64,000 nucleotides of DNA from Phycisphaerales bacterium. GTDB taxonomy: Bacteria; Planctomycetota; Phycisphaerae; Phycisphaerales; UBA1924. Positions 8,304-16,679 of this stretch are shown piece by piece. Positions within the stretch are counted from its first letter, which is position 1. Each line of letters begins with the position of its first letter. Position numbers and translations under genes: made by a program. Location of the stretch: NCBI GenBank assembly GCA_040217175.1, contig JAVJNT010000002.1, positions 1 to 64,000 of the forward strand, written 5' to 3'. The notes under the pieces were generated by a model that ran no database searches, was not told the DNA's origin, and saw only the letters and a list, made by a program, of their open reading frames with translations.

Positions 8304-8794
8304 CAGATCGGGCTCGAATCGCGCGTCAGGCGGACCTCACGCGCCGTTCGCAACGGGCCGGAGTTCATGCCCGGGCACGTCGCCGCGGCGCGGTCCCACG
8401 CCCGCTCGTCCGTGAGGTTGCGCTGCCAGAACGGCCAGGTCCGGCACTGGCTGGGCCGATGCTCGTACACGCCGCAAACCGCGCGCCCGGGCACGGTGGT
8501 TCGGTCGAGGAACACGCAGTCATGACCGAATGCGGTCAAGCGCTCGACGAGCGTGACGCCCTCGTCGAGCGTCCTCGTGTACTGCTCGTCGAACTCGGCG
8601 GCGCTGAGCCCGAGATGCTGCGCGAGCGCGGCACGCTCTCGCTCATCGACCATGACCGTACCAGGCGGGCCGGTGCAACAGTTGCCGCACATCGTGCACG
8701 CAAACCGCAGCCCGCGCTCGGGCCGACGGACCCCGTGGCGGTCGGCGGGCCCGAAGGGCGACGCCTCGAACCAGTCTCTGTGACTCCGACTCAT
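8303..8794 (-). CDS. YkgJ-family cysteine-cluster protein (first of pair)
   Basis: The 163-residue protein carries the canonical YkgJ signature near residues 32-42 (FACTMCGNCC), followed by a later Cys in AVCGVYEHRPSQCRTWPFW and one in ATCPG. These Cys residues are expected to hold a metal or Fe-S cluster. The start at 8794 overlaps the end of the SpoIIE-type phosphatase by four bases (ATGA), and the stop overlaps the next YkgJ gene. A very long open frame on this strand runs on upstream, but that is an artefact of GC-rich sequence: the phosphatase in the other frame has all its catalytic motifs. Function beyond metal binding is unknown. Confidence 0.82.
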   Translation of the reverse strand: MSRSHRDWFEASPFGPADRHGVRRPERGLRFACTMCGNCCTGPPGTVMVDERERAALAQHLGLSAAEFDEQYTRTLDEGVTLVERLTAFGHDCVFLDRTTVPGRAVCGVYEHRPSQCRTWPFWQRNLTDERAWDRAAATCPGMNSGPLRTAREVRLTRDSSPI

Positions 8795-10155
8795 GCCATC
8801 ACGCCGGCGGTCGAGTCGATCGTGACGCTCGTCCGCTCCGGCTCGGGCGTGAAGCGCAACGCGACGATCGTCTGGTCGTCGTCGCGCGTGCGGGACTGCG
8901 TGTGCTCGTACACCGCACCGTGCACCGAATCGACCACGCACGAGGGCTGGCCCGAGCAGCTCACCAGCGACGCATCGAGTCCCTCGACGCCGAACATCTC
9001 GCGGTCGGCGTTGAACGACTCGGTGATGCCGTCGGTGTAGAGCACGATGGTGTCGCCCGGCTCGAGCCTGATCGACGCGCTCGTCGCACCCAGAGGCTCG
9101 AACACGCCCAGCGGCAGGCTGCCGGCCTCCTCCAGCGCGATCACCTCGCCCGTCTCGCCACGCTTCCACCGCGGCGGGTTGTGTCCGGCCCGGCTGAACT
9201 GGAACTCGCCCGTCGCGGGGTCGAAGATCGCCAGGAACGCCGTGGTGAACGCCCCCTCGAGCCCCGCCGCCACCAGGCGGCTGTTGGCGTGCTCGAGCAC
9301 AAGGTGTGGGTGCATGCCGCTGCCCTCGTAGGCATGGAGGATCGCGTGCAGCATCGCCATCACGGTGGCAGCGGCCGCCCCGTGGCCCGCGACGTCGGCG
9401 ATGAGGATGCCCCAGCGACCGTCCTCGAAGGGGAAGAAGTCGTAGTAGTCTCCGCCCGCCTGGTCGCTCGTCAGGTAGCTCGTCGCGAGCGTGAGGCCCG
9501 GAATCTCGGGGAGCGTGCGCGGCAGCAGGCTTTGCTGGACTCGGGCGACCTCCTCGAACTGGGCCCGCAGCTTCATCGTCGCCTGTTCGGCCTCGCGCAC
9601 CGCAACCAAGTTGCGTGTGGCCGTGCCGCTGAGGTTCGCCAGCATGACGAACATCTCCAGCGTCTCGTCGTCGAAGGCGTCGGGATCTCGGACGAACTGG
9701 AAAGACCAGTTCAGGGGCTGGCCTCGATCGAAGATCGGCGTAACCAGCAGCGATCGCATGTCGACAGCCGCGTCCCCGATGGCCGGATCGTCCTTCAGAC
9801 CCTCGGGCAACGGAACGATCGCAGGCTCCGCAGCGCGGATGATCTCGCCGAGCACTCCACCCGTCCGCAGGGGCAGCTTCTTCCAGTCCCGCCACGGATC
9901 GAACTGCCGGTAGATCTTCTCGCCGCCATCGTCGGAGTTGGCCACGTCGGAAGTATGGATGATCCTCGTGATCTTGTACTGGCCCTGCTGCAGCCCGCGC
10001 GTCGACGCCGACACATAGAGGTCGACCGGGCGGAGCTGCCACATCCGCCGGAACGCGGTCTGGATCTGCCCGGGCTCCTCGGCTCGACTCACTTCCTCGA
10101 GCAACTCGCGCACGAGCGCGAGCCGAGCCTTCGGATCCGTGAGCAAGTAGTCCAT
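8791..10155 (-). CDS. GAF-SpoIIE (PP2C) serine phosphatase
   Basis: A 454-residue soluble signalling protein. Residues ~20-190 look like a GAF sensor domain, a short coiled coil follows (~195-215), and the C-terminal half is a PPM/SpoIIE phosphatase. Metal-binding and core motifs are visible: GGDYYDFFPF, IADVAGHGAAAA, AGHNPPRW, LYTDGITES and DDDQTIVALRF. Members of this family dephosphorylate anti-sigma-factor antagonists or similar partners in partner-switching. No STAS-domain or anti-sigma kinase gene is adjacent, so the target is unknown. It overlaps the first YkgJ gene by 4 nt and begins 84 bp after the phosphoesterase on the same strand. A second SpoIIE-type phosphatase occurs at 32315-33610. 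Confidence 0.88.
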   Translation of the reverse strand: MDYLLTDPKARLALVRELLEEVSRAEEPGQIQTAFRRMWQLRPVDLYVSASTRGLQQGQYKITRIIHTSDVANSDDGGEKIYRQFDPWRDWKKLPLRTGGVLGEIIRAAEPAIVPLPEGLKDDPAIGDAAVDMRSLLVTPIFDRGQPLNWSFQFVRDPDAFDDETLEMFVMLANLSGTATRNLVAVREAEQATMKLRAQFEEVARVQQSLLPRTLPEIPGLTLATSYLTSDQAGGDYYDFFPFEDGRWGILIADVAGHGAAAATVMAMLHAILHAYEGSGMHPHLVLEHANSRLVAAGLEGAFTTAFLAIFDPATGEFQFSRAGHNPPRWKRGETGEVIALEEAGSLPLGVFEPLGATSASIRLEPGDTIVLYTDGITESFNADREMFGVEGLDASLVSCSGQPSCVVDSVHGAVYEHTQSRTRDDDQTIVALRFTPEPERTSVTIDSTAGVMA

Positions 10156-10239
10156 GTTCGATGATATGGATTCGGATCCACCCCGCGCTATTCCCGGGCC
10201 CGATCCACCGGGGTGTCCCGAGGCAGGGCGCGGAGGCGA

Positions 10240-12360
10240 CTACCGGGCCCGGACGGCCTTGGGCGCCCCCACCCGCCTCGCGTGGTGCCCGTTGCCCGAC
10301 TCGTCGAGCACGTAGGGCCCCATGGAGCGATCGAACGCGTAGAGCGCCAGCGTGTCGGCGTCGGACTCCAGCCGACTCTCGGGAATGAACCGCTCCCCGG
10401 TATACCGGGCCGTGCCCGAGAGCCGAACCTCGTCGATCTGGCCCTCGAAGAAGCTCATGGGGTTGCCGCCCCCGTCCGGGTCGGCGCCGATGATCAGCGG
10501 CATGTCGTTGGTCCGGCGCTCCCACGCGTTCTCGACGCCCTCGGTCGAGACCAGCCGACCGTCGAGGTACACCCGAGTGGCGTTGCCGTCGTACACCGCC
10601 GCCACGTGGTGCCACGAACCGACCTCGAGCGCGTCGGCCACGCGGTTGTTGCGGTAGCGACCGCCCAGGTGATTCGAGAACGTCAGCACGCCGTCGCTCA
10701 CGAAGAAGCCGTATTCGCTGTTCTGGGTCTTGGTCACCAGGCCCCGTCGGCCGGCGAAGTTGCGCGCCTTGAACCAGCATTCGATCGTAAACGGCCCCTG
10801 CCCGACGCTGGCGACGCCCGAGGGCACCATGATGGCATCGTCGACGCCGTCGAAGACGAGCGCCATGTTCGTCTCGGGCCGCGCGTCGCCCAACAGGCTG
10901 GTCAGGTCGACGGGCGCCTCGACCTCGGTCGTCGGCAGCGTGTAGCGCGCGGTCTTGCCCATGAAGTCGGCGTCGACCGCAAAGCGCAGGCTGTCGAGGT
11001 AGTCGTCGGCCGACCCGCTCGGGCGACCAACCAAGAAGCCGATCTCCTTCGTCTCGCCAGGCTGCAGCACGGCGTGCACGTGGTCGGGCCGCACGAGCCA
11101 GCGGTTGTCGCGGCTGTTGGGCGTGACGGCCAGCTCGAGCGGCCGGTCCGTGGTGTTCTCGAGCGACACCGCAACCTCGCCGCGAGCGCCGCCCTCGGCT
11201 CCGAAGGCCACCACGCCGTCGATCTCGAGGCCGCGGCGCGCCTGGCGGGCCAGGGCGTCGGCCATCTCGCCGGTGATCTCGCGGACGTTCATCGCAGCGC
11301 CCACCGGGTAGGCCGTCAGCGCGATCTGATCGGGCCGCACGGTGACCAGGTGGTACTGGTGCAGCCAGCCGGCCTGGGGCACGGGGTGGCCCTGCCCGCC
11401 GCCGACGGTCGCCAGCGTGACGTACTCGATGCCGTCGTCGCCCTGCGGACCGAAGTCGTGCCGCATGCGGTGGATGTGCCCGGCAAAGACGGCCCGCACG
11501 TTGCCGGCCCCGGCCAGCATCGGGTGCACGTTCTCGTTCCAGTCGTCGCCATAGCCCCCGCCCAGCCACCGCGGGTGGTGCACGAACACGAACTGGTGGT
11601 TCATGTTCCTGCCGCGCTGCAGCGCCTGCTCGAGGAAGTCCTTCTGCTGCGGGCTCATGGCCTGGCTCTCGGGCCGGCGGAAGTTCTTCTCGCCCGTCTG
11701 CGGATCACCCTCGTCGGTGTAGAGGATGATGAAGTGGCTGTCCTTGTGGCTGAAGCTGTACCACAGCGGGCCGAAGTGCATCTCGTAGCTCTTCTCGTGC
11801 TCGCCTTCGGGTGCATTGTCGCCGCGCCAGTACACGTCGTGGTTGCCTGCGACCGGGAACCACGGGCACAAGAGCTCGCCCATGACGGTCTTGTACTCGC
11901 GCATCTCGACCATCCACTCGTCGGTCTGGTTGTATCCGTCGATCAAGTCCCCCACCGTCAGCACGAGATCGGGCTCGATCAGGTTCACGTCGCGAACCGC
12001 GTCGCCCAGCACGTTGATGCCAAGGTCTGGCCCGCCCGTGCGGTCGCCGAAGATCGCGAACACGAACGCATCGGTCTCGCCGGGCAAGGGCAGGGTGACC
12101 GACGAGTCGCGCGTCGTGAAGAAGCGCGTACCATCGGGCGCGACGGTCGCGTGCTCGCGGTTGTGCGTGTGCAGGTGCCGCTCGTGGAAGAGGAAGGGCG
12201 TGTCCGTCTTGGCCTCGTAGCCAGGCTCCATCGCGCCCGGCTCGCGCACGCCGTCGGTGGTCGAGGAGCCGCCCGACTCGCCATGCTGGGCCAGCACCGC
12301 GGAGGGCAGGCACAGCACGGACGAGAGCAACATCAAGGCGATCGGGCGAGGGGGTCGCAT
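10240..12360 (-). CDS. Secreted calcineurin-like phosphoesterase with C-terminal LamG domain
   Basis: The 706-residue product starts at 12360 with a signal peptide ending near Val-Leu-Ala-Gln. The metallophosphoesterase core (~85-370) shows FGDRT, GDLID, GNHD, a VHHPRW segment and GHIH, which supply the two-metal site. The first motif is GDRT rather than the commoner Asp-x-His. The middle section (~370-500) is beta-rich and unassigned. The C-terminal ~210 residues are a concanavalin/LamG-type jelly roll (FDGVDDAIMVP; WHHVAAVYDG; GQIDEVRLS), which usually binds carbohydrate. A role in extracellular phosphate-ester or polysaccharide turnover is an inference. It may be cotranscribed with the phosphatase gene 84 bp downstream. 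Confidence 0.86.
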   Translation of the reverse strand: MRPPRPIALMLLSSVLCLPSAVLAQHGESGGSSTTDGVREPGAMEPGYEAKTDTPFLFHERHLHTHNREHATVAPDGTRFFTTRDSSVTLPLPGETDAFVFAIFGDRTGGPDLGINVLGDAVRDVNLIEPDLVLTVGDLIDGYNQTDEWMVEMREYKTVMGELLCPWFPVAGNHDVYWRGDNAPEGEHEKSYEMHFGPLWYSFSHKDSHFIILYTDEGDPQTGEKNFRRPESQAMSPQQKDFLEQALQRGRNMNHQFVFVHHPRWLGGGYGDDWNENVHPMLAGAGNVRAVFAGHIHRMRHDFGPQGDDGIEYVTLATVGGGQGHPVPQAGWLHQYHLVTVRPDQIALTAYPVGAAMNVREITGEMADALARQARRGLEIDGVVAFGAEGGARGEVAVSLENTTDRPLELAVTPNSRDNRWLVRPDHVHAVLQPGETKEIGFLVGRPSGSADDYLDSLRFAVDADFMGKTARYTLPTTEVEAPVDLTSLLGDARPETNMALVFDGVDDAIMVPSGVASVGQGPFTIECWFKARNFAGRRGLVTKTQNSEYGFFVSDGVLTFSNHLGGRYRNNRVADALEVGSWHHVAAVYDGNATRVYLDGRLVSTEGVENAWERRTNDMPLIIGADPDGGGNPMSFFEGQIDEVRLSGTARYTGERFIPESRLESDADTLALYAFDRSMGPYVLDESGNGHHARRVGAPKAVRAR

Positions 12361-12536
12361 GGCAGCACTCCGCGGCGTCTTGGGTTCGGTTCGTCGGGGC
12401 CAGCCTACCACGACCGACGCCCCGCCTCATGGCCCGACCGCGCGGACCACCCACACTTCGCGCCGGCCACACTCGATCTGAACACTCGCGCCCAAAGCCA
12501 ACCGCCAGATCCCGAACAAGCTGCTAGCATCAGCAC

Positions 12537-13100
12537 ATGGGTCGCCGCCAGATCCACTACGAGCAGGCGTTTAAGGCGCTCCTGAACGAGCGCAACGTCC
12601 CCTTCGTCGCCGTCGACGAGGCTCGGCGGGCCATCCTGCCGGGCGAACAGGCTCCGCTCCAAACCACGCTCGCCGGGCACACGAAGACCCTCAAGGCCTT
12701 CGACTACGTGCTCTACGGCACGCCCAACCTGCTGGTCGAACTCAAGGGCCGGCGCCTCCCCGCCGGATCCGCACGCCTGGAGAACTGGGTGACCGACGAC
12801 GACGTCGACAGCCTGCGCCGCTGGTGCTCCATGTTCGGCCGAGGCTACCGGGGCTGCTTCGTCTTCGTCTACGAGTGCCCGCACGAGCCACCGACGATGC
12901 CCAGCCCGCTCTTCGAGGACGTGTGGATCCACAAGGACCACTACTACGCCCTGCGCGCCATCGACGTCGAGGCCTACGCCGCCAACATGAAGGTCCGCAG
13001 CGCACGGTGGCGGACCGTATGCCTGGCCAAGGACAAGTTTGAACAGTTCAGCGGCTCACTCATGGGGCCGACGAACGCGCGAACGGTTGCCGTCCGCTAG
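12537..13100 (+). CDS. HYExAFE-family protein, putative PD-(D/E)XK nuclease-like
   Basis: The 187-residue cytoplasmic protein begins GRRQIHYEQAFKALL. This matches the HYExAFE signature that names a family annotated mainly in planctomycetes, with no established function. What is visible fits a PD-(D/E)XK nuclease core: Glu9 in the first helix, Asp56 in AFDYVLYG, then Glu68-Leu-Lys70 at the end of the next strand (LLVELKG). This spacing is typical of that fold, but the nuclease activity is my inference. The last four bases overlap the convergent unknown gene at 13097-14284. It is divergent from the phosphoesterase, with 176 bp between. Confidence 0.75.
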   Translation: MGRRQIHYEQAFKALLNERNVPFVAVDEARRAILPGEQAPLQTTLAGHTKTLKAFDYVLYGTPNLLVELKGRRLPAGSARLENWVTDDDVDSLRRWCSMFGRGYRGCFVFVYECPHEPPTMPSPLFEDVWIHKDHYYALRAIDVEAYAANMKVRSARWRTVCLAKDKFEQFSGSLMGPTNARTVAVR

Positions 13101-14284
13101 GCGGGGCGTTGGGACAGTCGATAGCGGATGACCGCCCAAGACGGCATGGGCGGATGCTCCACCACGAGCCGAAGGCAGTGGAAGTCGCCAGCCGACCAGC
13201 CGGCGCTCTCGAACGATCGCTGCACCACGGTCGCGTATTGGTCGGCCAGCGGCGTCGAGAGATCCGCGCCCAGGCCTAAGTGGACCGGTCGATCGTGCAA
13301 CGGAAGCTTGGAAGAGTCCGCAAAATCCGGAGCAAACTGCCACGAACCGCCGTAGATCCCCGTCTGCGCGTCCAGCGCCTCGGGCATGTCCTTGTGCACG
13401 AACAGGTCGAACAGCAGCGTCTCCACCGGCATGTTGACGGCGGCGGCCAGCCACGCCGAGTCATCGGATTCGGACGCGTATCGCGGCACGTCGCGTCGGT
13501 AACCGAACCCGAAGTAGCAGCCAAACTCGCCGGTCTTGCCGACGGGCCCGTCACCGATCTCGTAGGTGACCTGATCGCCTTCATCGCGCGTGAAGACTTC
13601 TGGCATCGGGCCACGCGAGAACGACGGCAGGAACCCCCACGGCGCCCCGCCGGCGTCTTCGACGCTGAAGCGACGCTCTTCCCCCTCGAATTCGTATCGA
13701 GCCAACCGAAAGACCGGCCAACGAGGGATCGAACGCAAGCGGCGCACCCGCTGCAGGCCTACGAGCAGCAGCACGTCGAGCATGCTGGCATCGCTCTGGC
13801 TCGGCGCGATGATCTGCGCCGAAACCCGTGACTTGGCCATCACGCCCCACAGGCCGGCATTCCCCCGGAATGCCAGCTTCCGGCTCTTTTCCAACCCCGT
13901 CTGGGCCATGCTGTCGAGCATGAGGTCCATGGTCGCCCGGTCGCCGCCGTGCGTTGCAACCATGGCATCGATCTCGGCAATCGCACGCCTGGTTCGCTGC
14001 AGCGAGGCATCGCTGGCTCCCGCCCGCTCGGTTGCTTCGAGCACCAGGTCGAGGCCCGCACCGCCGGGCAACAACGGCAAGGCCTCGAGCGCCTCTTCGG
14101 TCTGGAGCACACGCGAGATCTTCCACGTCAGGTTCTTGTTGAGCCCGAGCAGCCTTGACACGTTCTGCGGCCGGTCCGGATCGGCCCCGACCTGGGCATA
14201 GAGGTCGAGCAGCGCCCCACGCAGGTCGCGGACCGCATCGCGGCAGTGATCTTCAAACGTCGTGCCTTGTTCGGTCGTGTCCAC
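13097..14284 (-). CDS. Unknown protein, 395 residues
   Basis: I do not recognise this family. The product is soluble, with no signal peptide or membrane segment. Residues ~1-130 are helical, and ~40-60 (VSRLLGLNKNLTWKISRVL) could be a helix-turn-helix, since they read like a DNA-binding segment. The C-terminal ~200 residues contain FGCYFGFGYRR and MPVETLLFDLFVHKDM and look mixed alpha/beta. Codon use and reading-frame quality match neighbouring genes, and the frame is long and uninterrupted, so it is very likely real. It converges with the HYExAFE gene with a 4-bp overlap. A regulatory role is only a guess. Confidence 0.7.
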   Translation of the reverse strand: MDTTEQGTTFEDHCRDAVRDLRGALLDLYAQVGADPDRPQNVSRLLGLNKNLTWKISRVLQTEEALEALPLLPGGAGLDLVLEATERAGASDASLQRTRRAIAEIDAMVATHGGDRATMDLMLDSMAQTGLEKSRKLAFRGNAGLWGVMAKSRVSAQIIAPSQSDASMLDVLLLVGLQRVRRLRSIPRWPVFRLARYEFEGEERRFSVEDAGGAPWGFLPSFSRGPMPEVFTRDEGDQVTYEIGDGPVGKTGEFGCYFGFGYRRDVPRYASESDDSAWLAAAVNMPVETLLFDLFVHKDMPEALDAQTGIYGGSWQFAPDFADSSKLPLHDRPVHLGLGADLSTPLADQYATVVQRSFESAGWSAGDFHCLRLVVEHPPMPSWAVIRYRLSQRPA

Positions 14285-14494
14285 GCGCTAACAGGTGATA
14301 AACACGCTGTCCCCCCGAGCCCCGTGTGCTTTCAGCGTGCCCATGTTACCCGTCGGTGGCCTCCGTTGCGATATGTCCTGAAAGTTTCCTCAAGTAAAAC
14401 TTCAGCTATCGCTGTGATGGCGTTACACTGGTGTGCGTCCTCCAGCGTGAGGGCGGCCCTGAGCGATTCACCACCCCGGCAACGAGCCAGCCCG

Positions 14495-14513
14495 TGGCAC
14501 CATCACGGTGCCA
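14495..14513 (+). promoter_or_regulatory. Hairpin in the leader of the dockerin gene at 14527
   Basis: A perfect 7-bp stem (TGGCACC, loop ATCAC, GGTGCCA) ends one base before the purine-rich ribosome site AGAGAGA and 13 bases before the ATG. It could affect access to the ribosome site or mRNA stability. This is based on sequence alone. Confidence 0.35.
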
Positions 14514-14526
14514 AAGAGAGAGAAAC

Positions 14527-15783
14527 ATGCAGCACCAAGCGCCCCTCGTCTTCGCAGCCACGCTCTCGATGTGCACGCTCGCGGCTGGCCAGGAGTTCTT
14601 CACGATCCCAGTCGGCCAGGGGCTGGCGGACGACGTCAGCAACACCGGCGTCGTCAGCGGTTCCAGCGGCTTTGGCGACCAGTACTGGACGTGGACCGCC
14701 GACACCGGAGCCATGCAGATCGGCGGCGTCTCCCCCGGCAGCGGCGTCGGTGGGCAAGGCAAGATCTCCAGCGATGGACTGTTCATCAGCGGCACCACGT
14801 TCAACGCAGCCGAGGGCTGGCATGAGATGTCGCGCTACGACGTCGCCGCCGGCACCTGGACCGGCTTCGGACCCATCCCGGTCATCGGCACGCAGATCGA
14901 CGCGGAGGTCTCCAGCGGCTGGGGCATGTCGGGCGACGGCCGCCACGTCGTTGGTCTCGGCTGGACCGTACTGGGAACGGCCGACACCCACGCCATGCAA
15001 TGGACCGAAGGCGTCGGCATTACCGATCTGGGCACCGCGATCGAAGGCCGCTCGGCGCGCGCCAACGCGGTCAACGCCGACGGCACCGTCGTGGCCGGCT
15101 GGCAGGACGGCGCGACCGGCTTCCGCCAGGCCGCCGCCTGGGTCGACGGCGTGCAGGAGCTCATCTTCGACGACGCGGGCCAGCCCGTCTCCGAGGCGTT
15201 CGACGTCTCCGACGACGGCGTGTGGGTAACCGGCTTCGCCGTCGGCGGCCCCTTCGGCGCGGTCGACACTTGGCGGTACAACACCGCCACCGACGAGTTC
15301 GAGACCATCCCGAACCTTGCCGTCGGTGGCGAGAGCCGCATGGGCGCCGCCGCCACCAACGAAGACGGCAGCCTCATCGGCGGTGGCACCTGGGGCTTTG
15401 GTCCGGCGACCTTCGGCCGGGGCTTCATCTGGCAGGAAGGCACGGGCACGTCGACCGTCGCCGACTTCCTCGACGCCAACGGCGTCGACTACCCCGCTGG
15501 CTACACGTTCTCGTTCGTCAGCGCCATCTCGGCCGACGGCAACTGGCTCGCCGGCTGGGGCTATCCGGACACGCTGGGCAACACGCAGACCTGGGTGGTC
15601 CGCCTCGGCCCATCGTGCCGGGCAGACCTCGACGGCGACGGCGAGCTCACGCTCTTCGACTTCCTCGCATTCCAGAACCTCTTCGACGCCGGCGACCCCG
15701 CCGCCGACTTCGACGGCGATGGTGACTTGACCCTCTTCGACTTCCTCGCCTTCCAGAACGCATTCGACGCCGGCTGCGAGTAA
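14527..15783 (+). CDS. Secreted HAF/propeller-like protein with dockerin-like C-terminus
   Basis: The 418-residue product starts at 14527 after AGAGAGAAAC and has a signal peptide ending near Ala-Ala-Gly-Gln. The body repeats a pattern of alternating Asp-Gly-(x)-Val-Val-Xaa-Gly and Trp segments (SDDGVWVTGFA; NADGTVVAGW; SADGNWLAGW), as in HAF-type extracellular beta-propellers. The C-terminal ~55 residues hold two DGDGxLTLFDFLAFQN repeats and end in Asp-Ala-Gly-Cys-Glu. The module is nearly the same as in the next gene at the DNA level. The two genes are 28 bp apart and probably cotranscribed, and the shared terminator lies at 16590. It is likely exported or surface-bound; its ligand is unknown. 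Confidence 0.8.
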   Translation: MQHQAPLVFAATLSMCTLAAGQEFFTIPVGQGLADDVSNTGVVSGSSGFGDQYWTWTADTGAMQIGGVSPGSGVGGQGKISSDGLFISGTTFNAAEGWHEMSRYDVAAGTWTGFGPIPVIGTQIDAEVSSGWGMSGDGRHVVGLGWTVLGTADTHAMQWTEGVGITDLGTAIEGRSARANAVNADGTVVAGWQDGATGFRQAAAWVDGVQELIFDDAGQPVSEAFDVSDDGVWVTGFAVGGPFGAVDTWRYNTATDEFETIPNLAVGGESRMGAAATNEDGSLIGGGTWGFGPATFGRGFIWQEGTGTSTVADFLDANGVDYPAGYTFSFVSAISADGNWLAGWGYPDTLGNTQTWVVRLGPSCRADLDGDGELTLFDFLAFQNLFDAGDPAADFDGDGDLTLFDFLAFQNAFDAGCE

Positions 15784-15811
15784 CCCCAACCGTGAATCAC
15801 GAGGCAACGTC

Positions 15812-16543
15812 ATGAAGATCCTCTGCACGCTCGCGCTGCTCGCTTGCGCGGCCGCGGCCGCTCGGGCGGACACCATTCGCATCACCATCGCGGGCCAGGT
15901 CGTGTCCAACCGCATCTCTGATGGCCCGCTCGCCGCCGTGTCGCCCGGCGACCAGACGACCGTGAGCTTCAGGATCGATTCGGACGACTTCTTCGATGCC
16001 ATACCGGGCGACCTGAGGAACTACACCGTCGAGAACGACTCGTTCGAAGTCGACTTCACGAGCGTCGCCACCACGGTCATCTCCGGCACCGAGGCGTACT
16101 TCACGCTGGTCGACGGCTTTCCGGTCTCGGACGGCTTCTTCCTGTCCACCTCGCGATTCTCCCCCGGCGGCGTGCCGCTGGAGGCCACACCCTTCCAACT
16201 CGGGTTCGAGCTGGGCTACGAAGGCACGACCCTCGATTCGCTGGACATCCTCGACGCGTTCGGCGTGTACGAATTCGGCGGCCTGACCCGCTTTAACTTC
16301 AACGTCTGGCAGATCTTCCCCGACAACGTCGTCATGTCGATCGACTTCGAGTCCATGGAAATCGCCGGCGATGCCTGCACGGCCGACTTCGACGGCGATG
16401 GCGAGCTCACGCTCTTCGACTTCCTGGCCTTTCAGAATGCCTTCGACGCCGGCGACCCCGCCGCCGACTTCGACGGCGATGGTGACTTGACCCTCTTCGA
16501 CTTCCTTGCCTTCCAGAACGCGTTCGACGCCGGTTGCGAGTAA
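15812..16543 (+). CDS. Secreted protein with dockerin-like C-terminus
   Basis: A 243-residue protein with a signal peptide ending near Ala-Arg-Ala-Asp. The central ~165 residues are beta-rich with regularly placed aromatic and Asp residues, and resemble the choice-of-anchor type domains often found before C-terminal sorting modules. I cannot name it further. The last ~55 residues carry two DFDGDGxLTLFDFLAFQNAF repeats ending Asp-Ala-Gly-Cys-Glu. Sixty-six bases within this module (16441-16506) are identical to 15681-15746 in the upstream gene, which indicates a recent duplication or gene conversion. It lies 28 bp after the previous gene. Confidence 0.78.
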   Translation: MKILCTLALLACAAAAARADTIRITIAGQVVSNRISDGPLAAVSPGDQTTVSFRIDSDDFFDAIPGDLRNYTVENDSFEVDFTSVATTVISGTEAYFTLVDGFPVSDGFFLSTSRFSPGGVPLEATPFQLGFELGYEGTTLDSLDILDAFGVYEFGGLTRFNFNVWQIFPDNVVMSIDFESMEIAGDACTADFDGDGELTLFDFLAFQNAFDAGDPAADFDGDGDLTLFDFLAFQNAFDAGCE

Positions 16544-16589
16544 TCACGCCCAGAAACTCTCCCTCCGCTAGCGCTCCTGCGCTGGTACG

Positions 16590-16632
16590 CCGACCCCGCC
16601 ACAGCCCCACTCGTCGGCGGGGTCGGTTTTGT
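16590..16632 (+). terminator. Rho-independent terminator after the dockerin gene pair
   Basis: An 11-bp stem (CCGACCCCGCC at 16590-16600 with GGCGGGGTCGG at 16616-16626) is followed by TTTTGT. It sits 47 bp after the stop of the second dockerin gene and before coaX. Confidence 0.85.
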
Positions 16633-16679
16633 CTTCGAGCCCCCGTACGCTCTGCGCTGACCTCGGAGCGACGAACAGC

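Noticed and set aside
8303-11569. 1088-residue minus-strand ORF
   Set aside because: Only its end (8303-8794, YkgJ) is coding. The upstream part is an Arg/Ala/Gly-rich shadow of the SpoIIE-type phosphatase and phosphoesterase genes in another frame.
10213-12585. 790-residue plus-strand ORF
   Set aside because: Val/Arg/His-rich shadow antisense to the phosphoesterase-LamG gene; no motif, and the minus strand has all the catalytic motifs.
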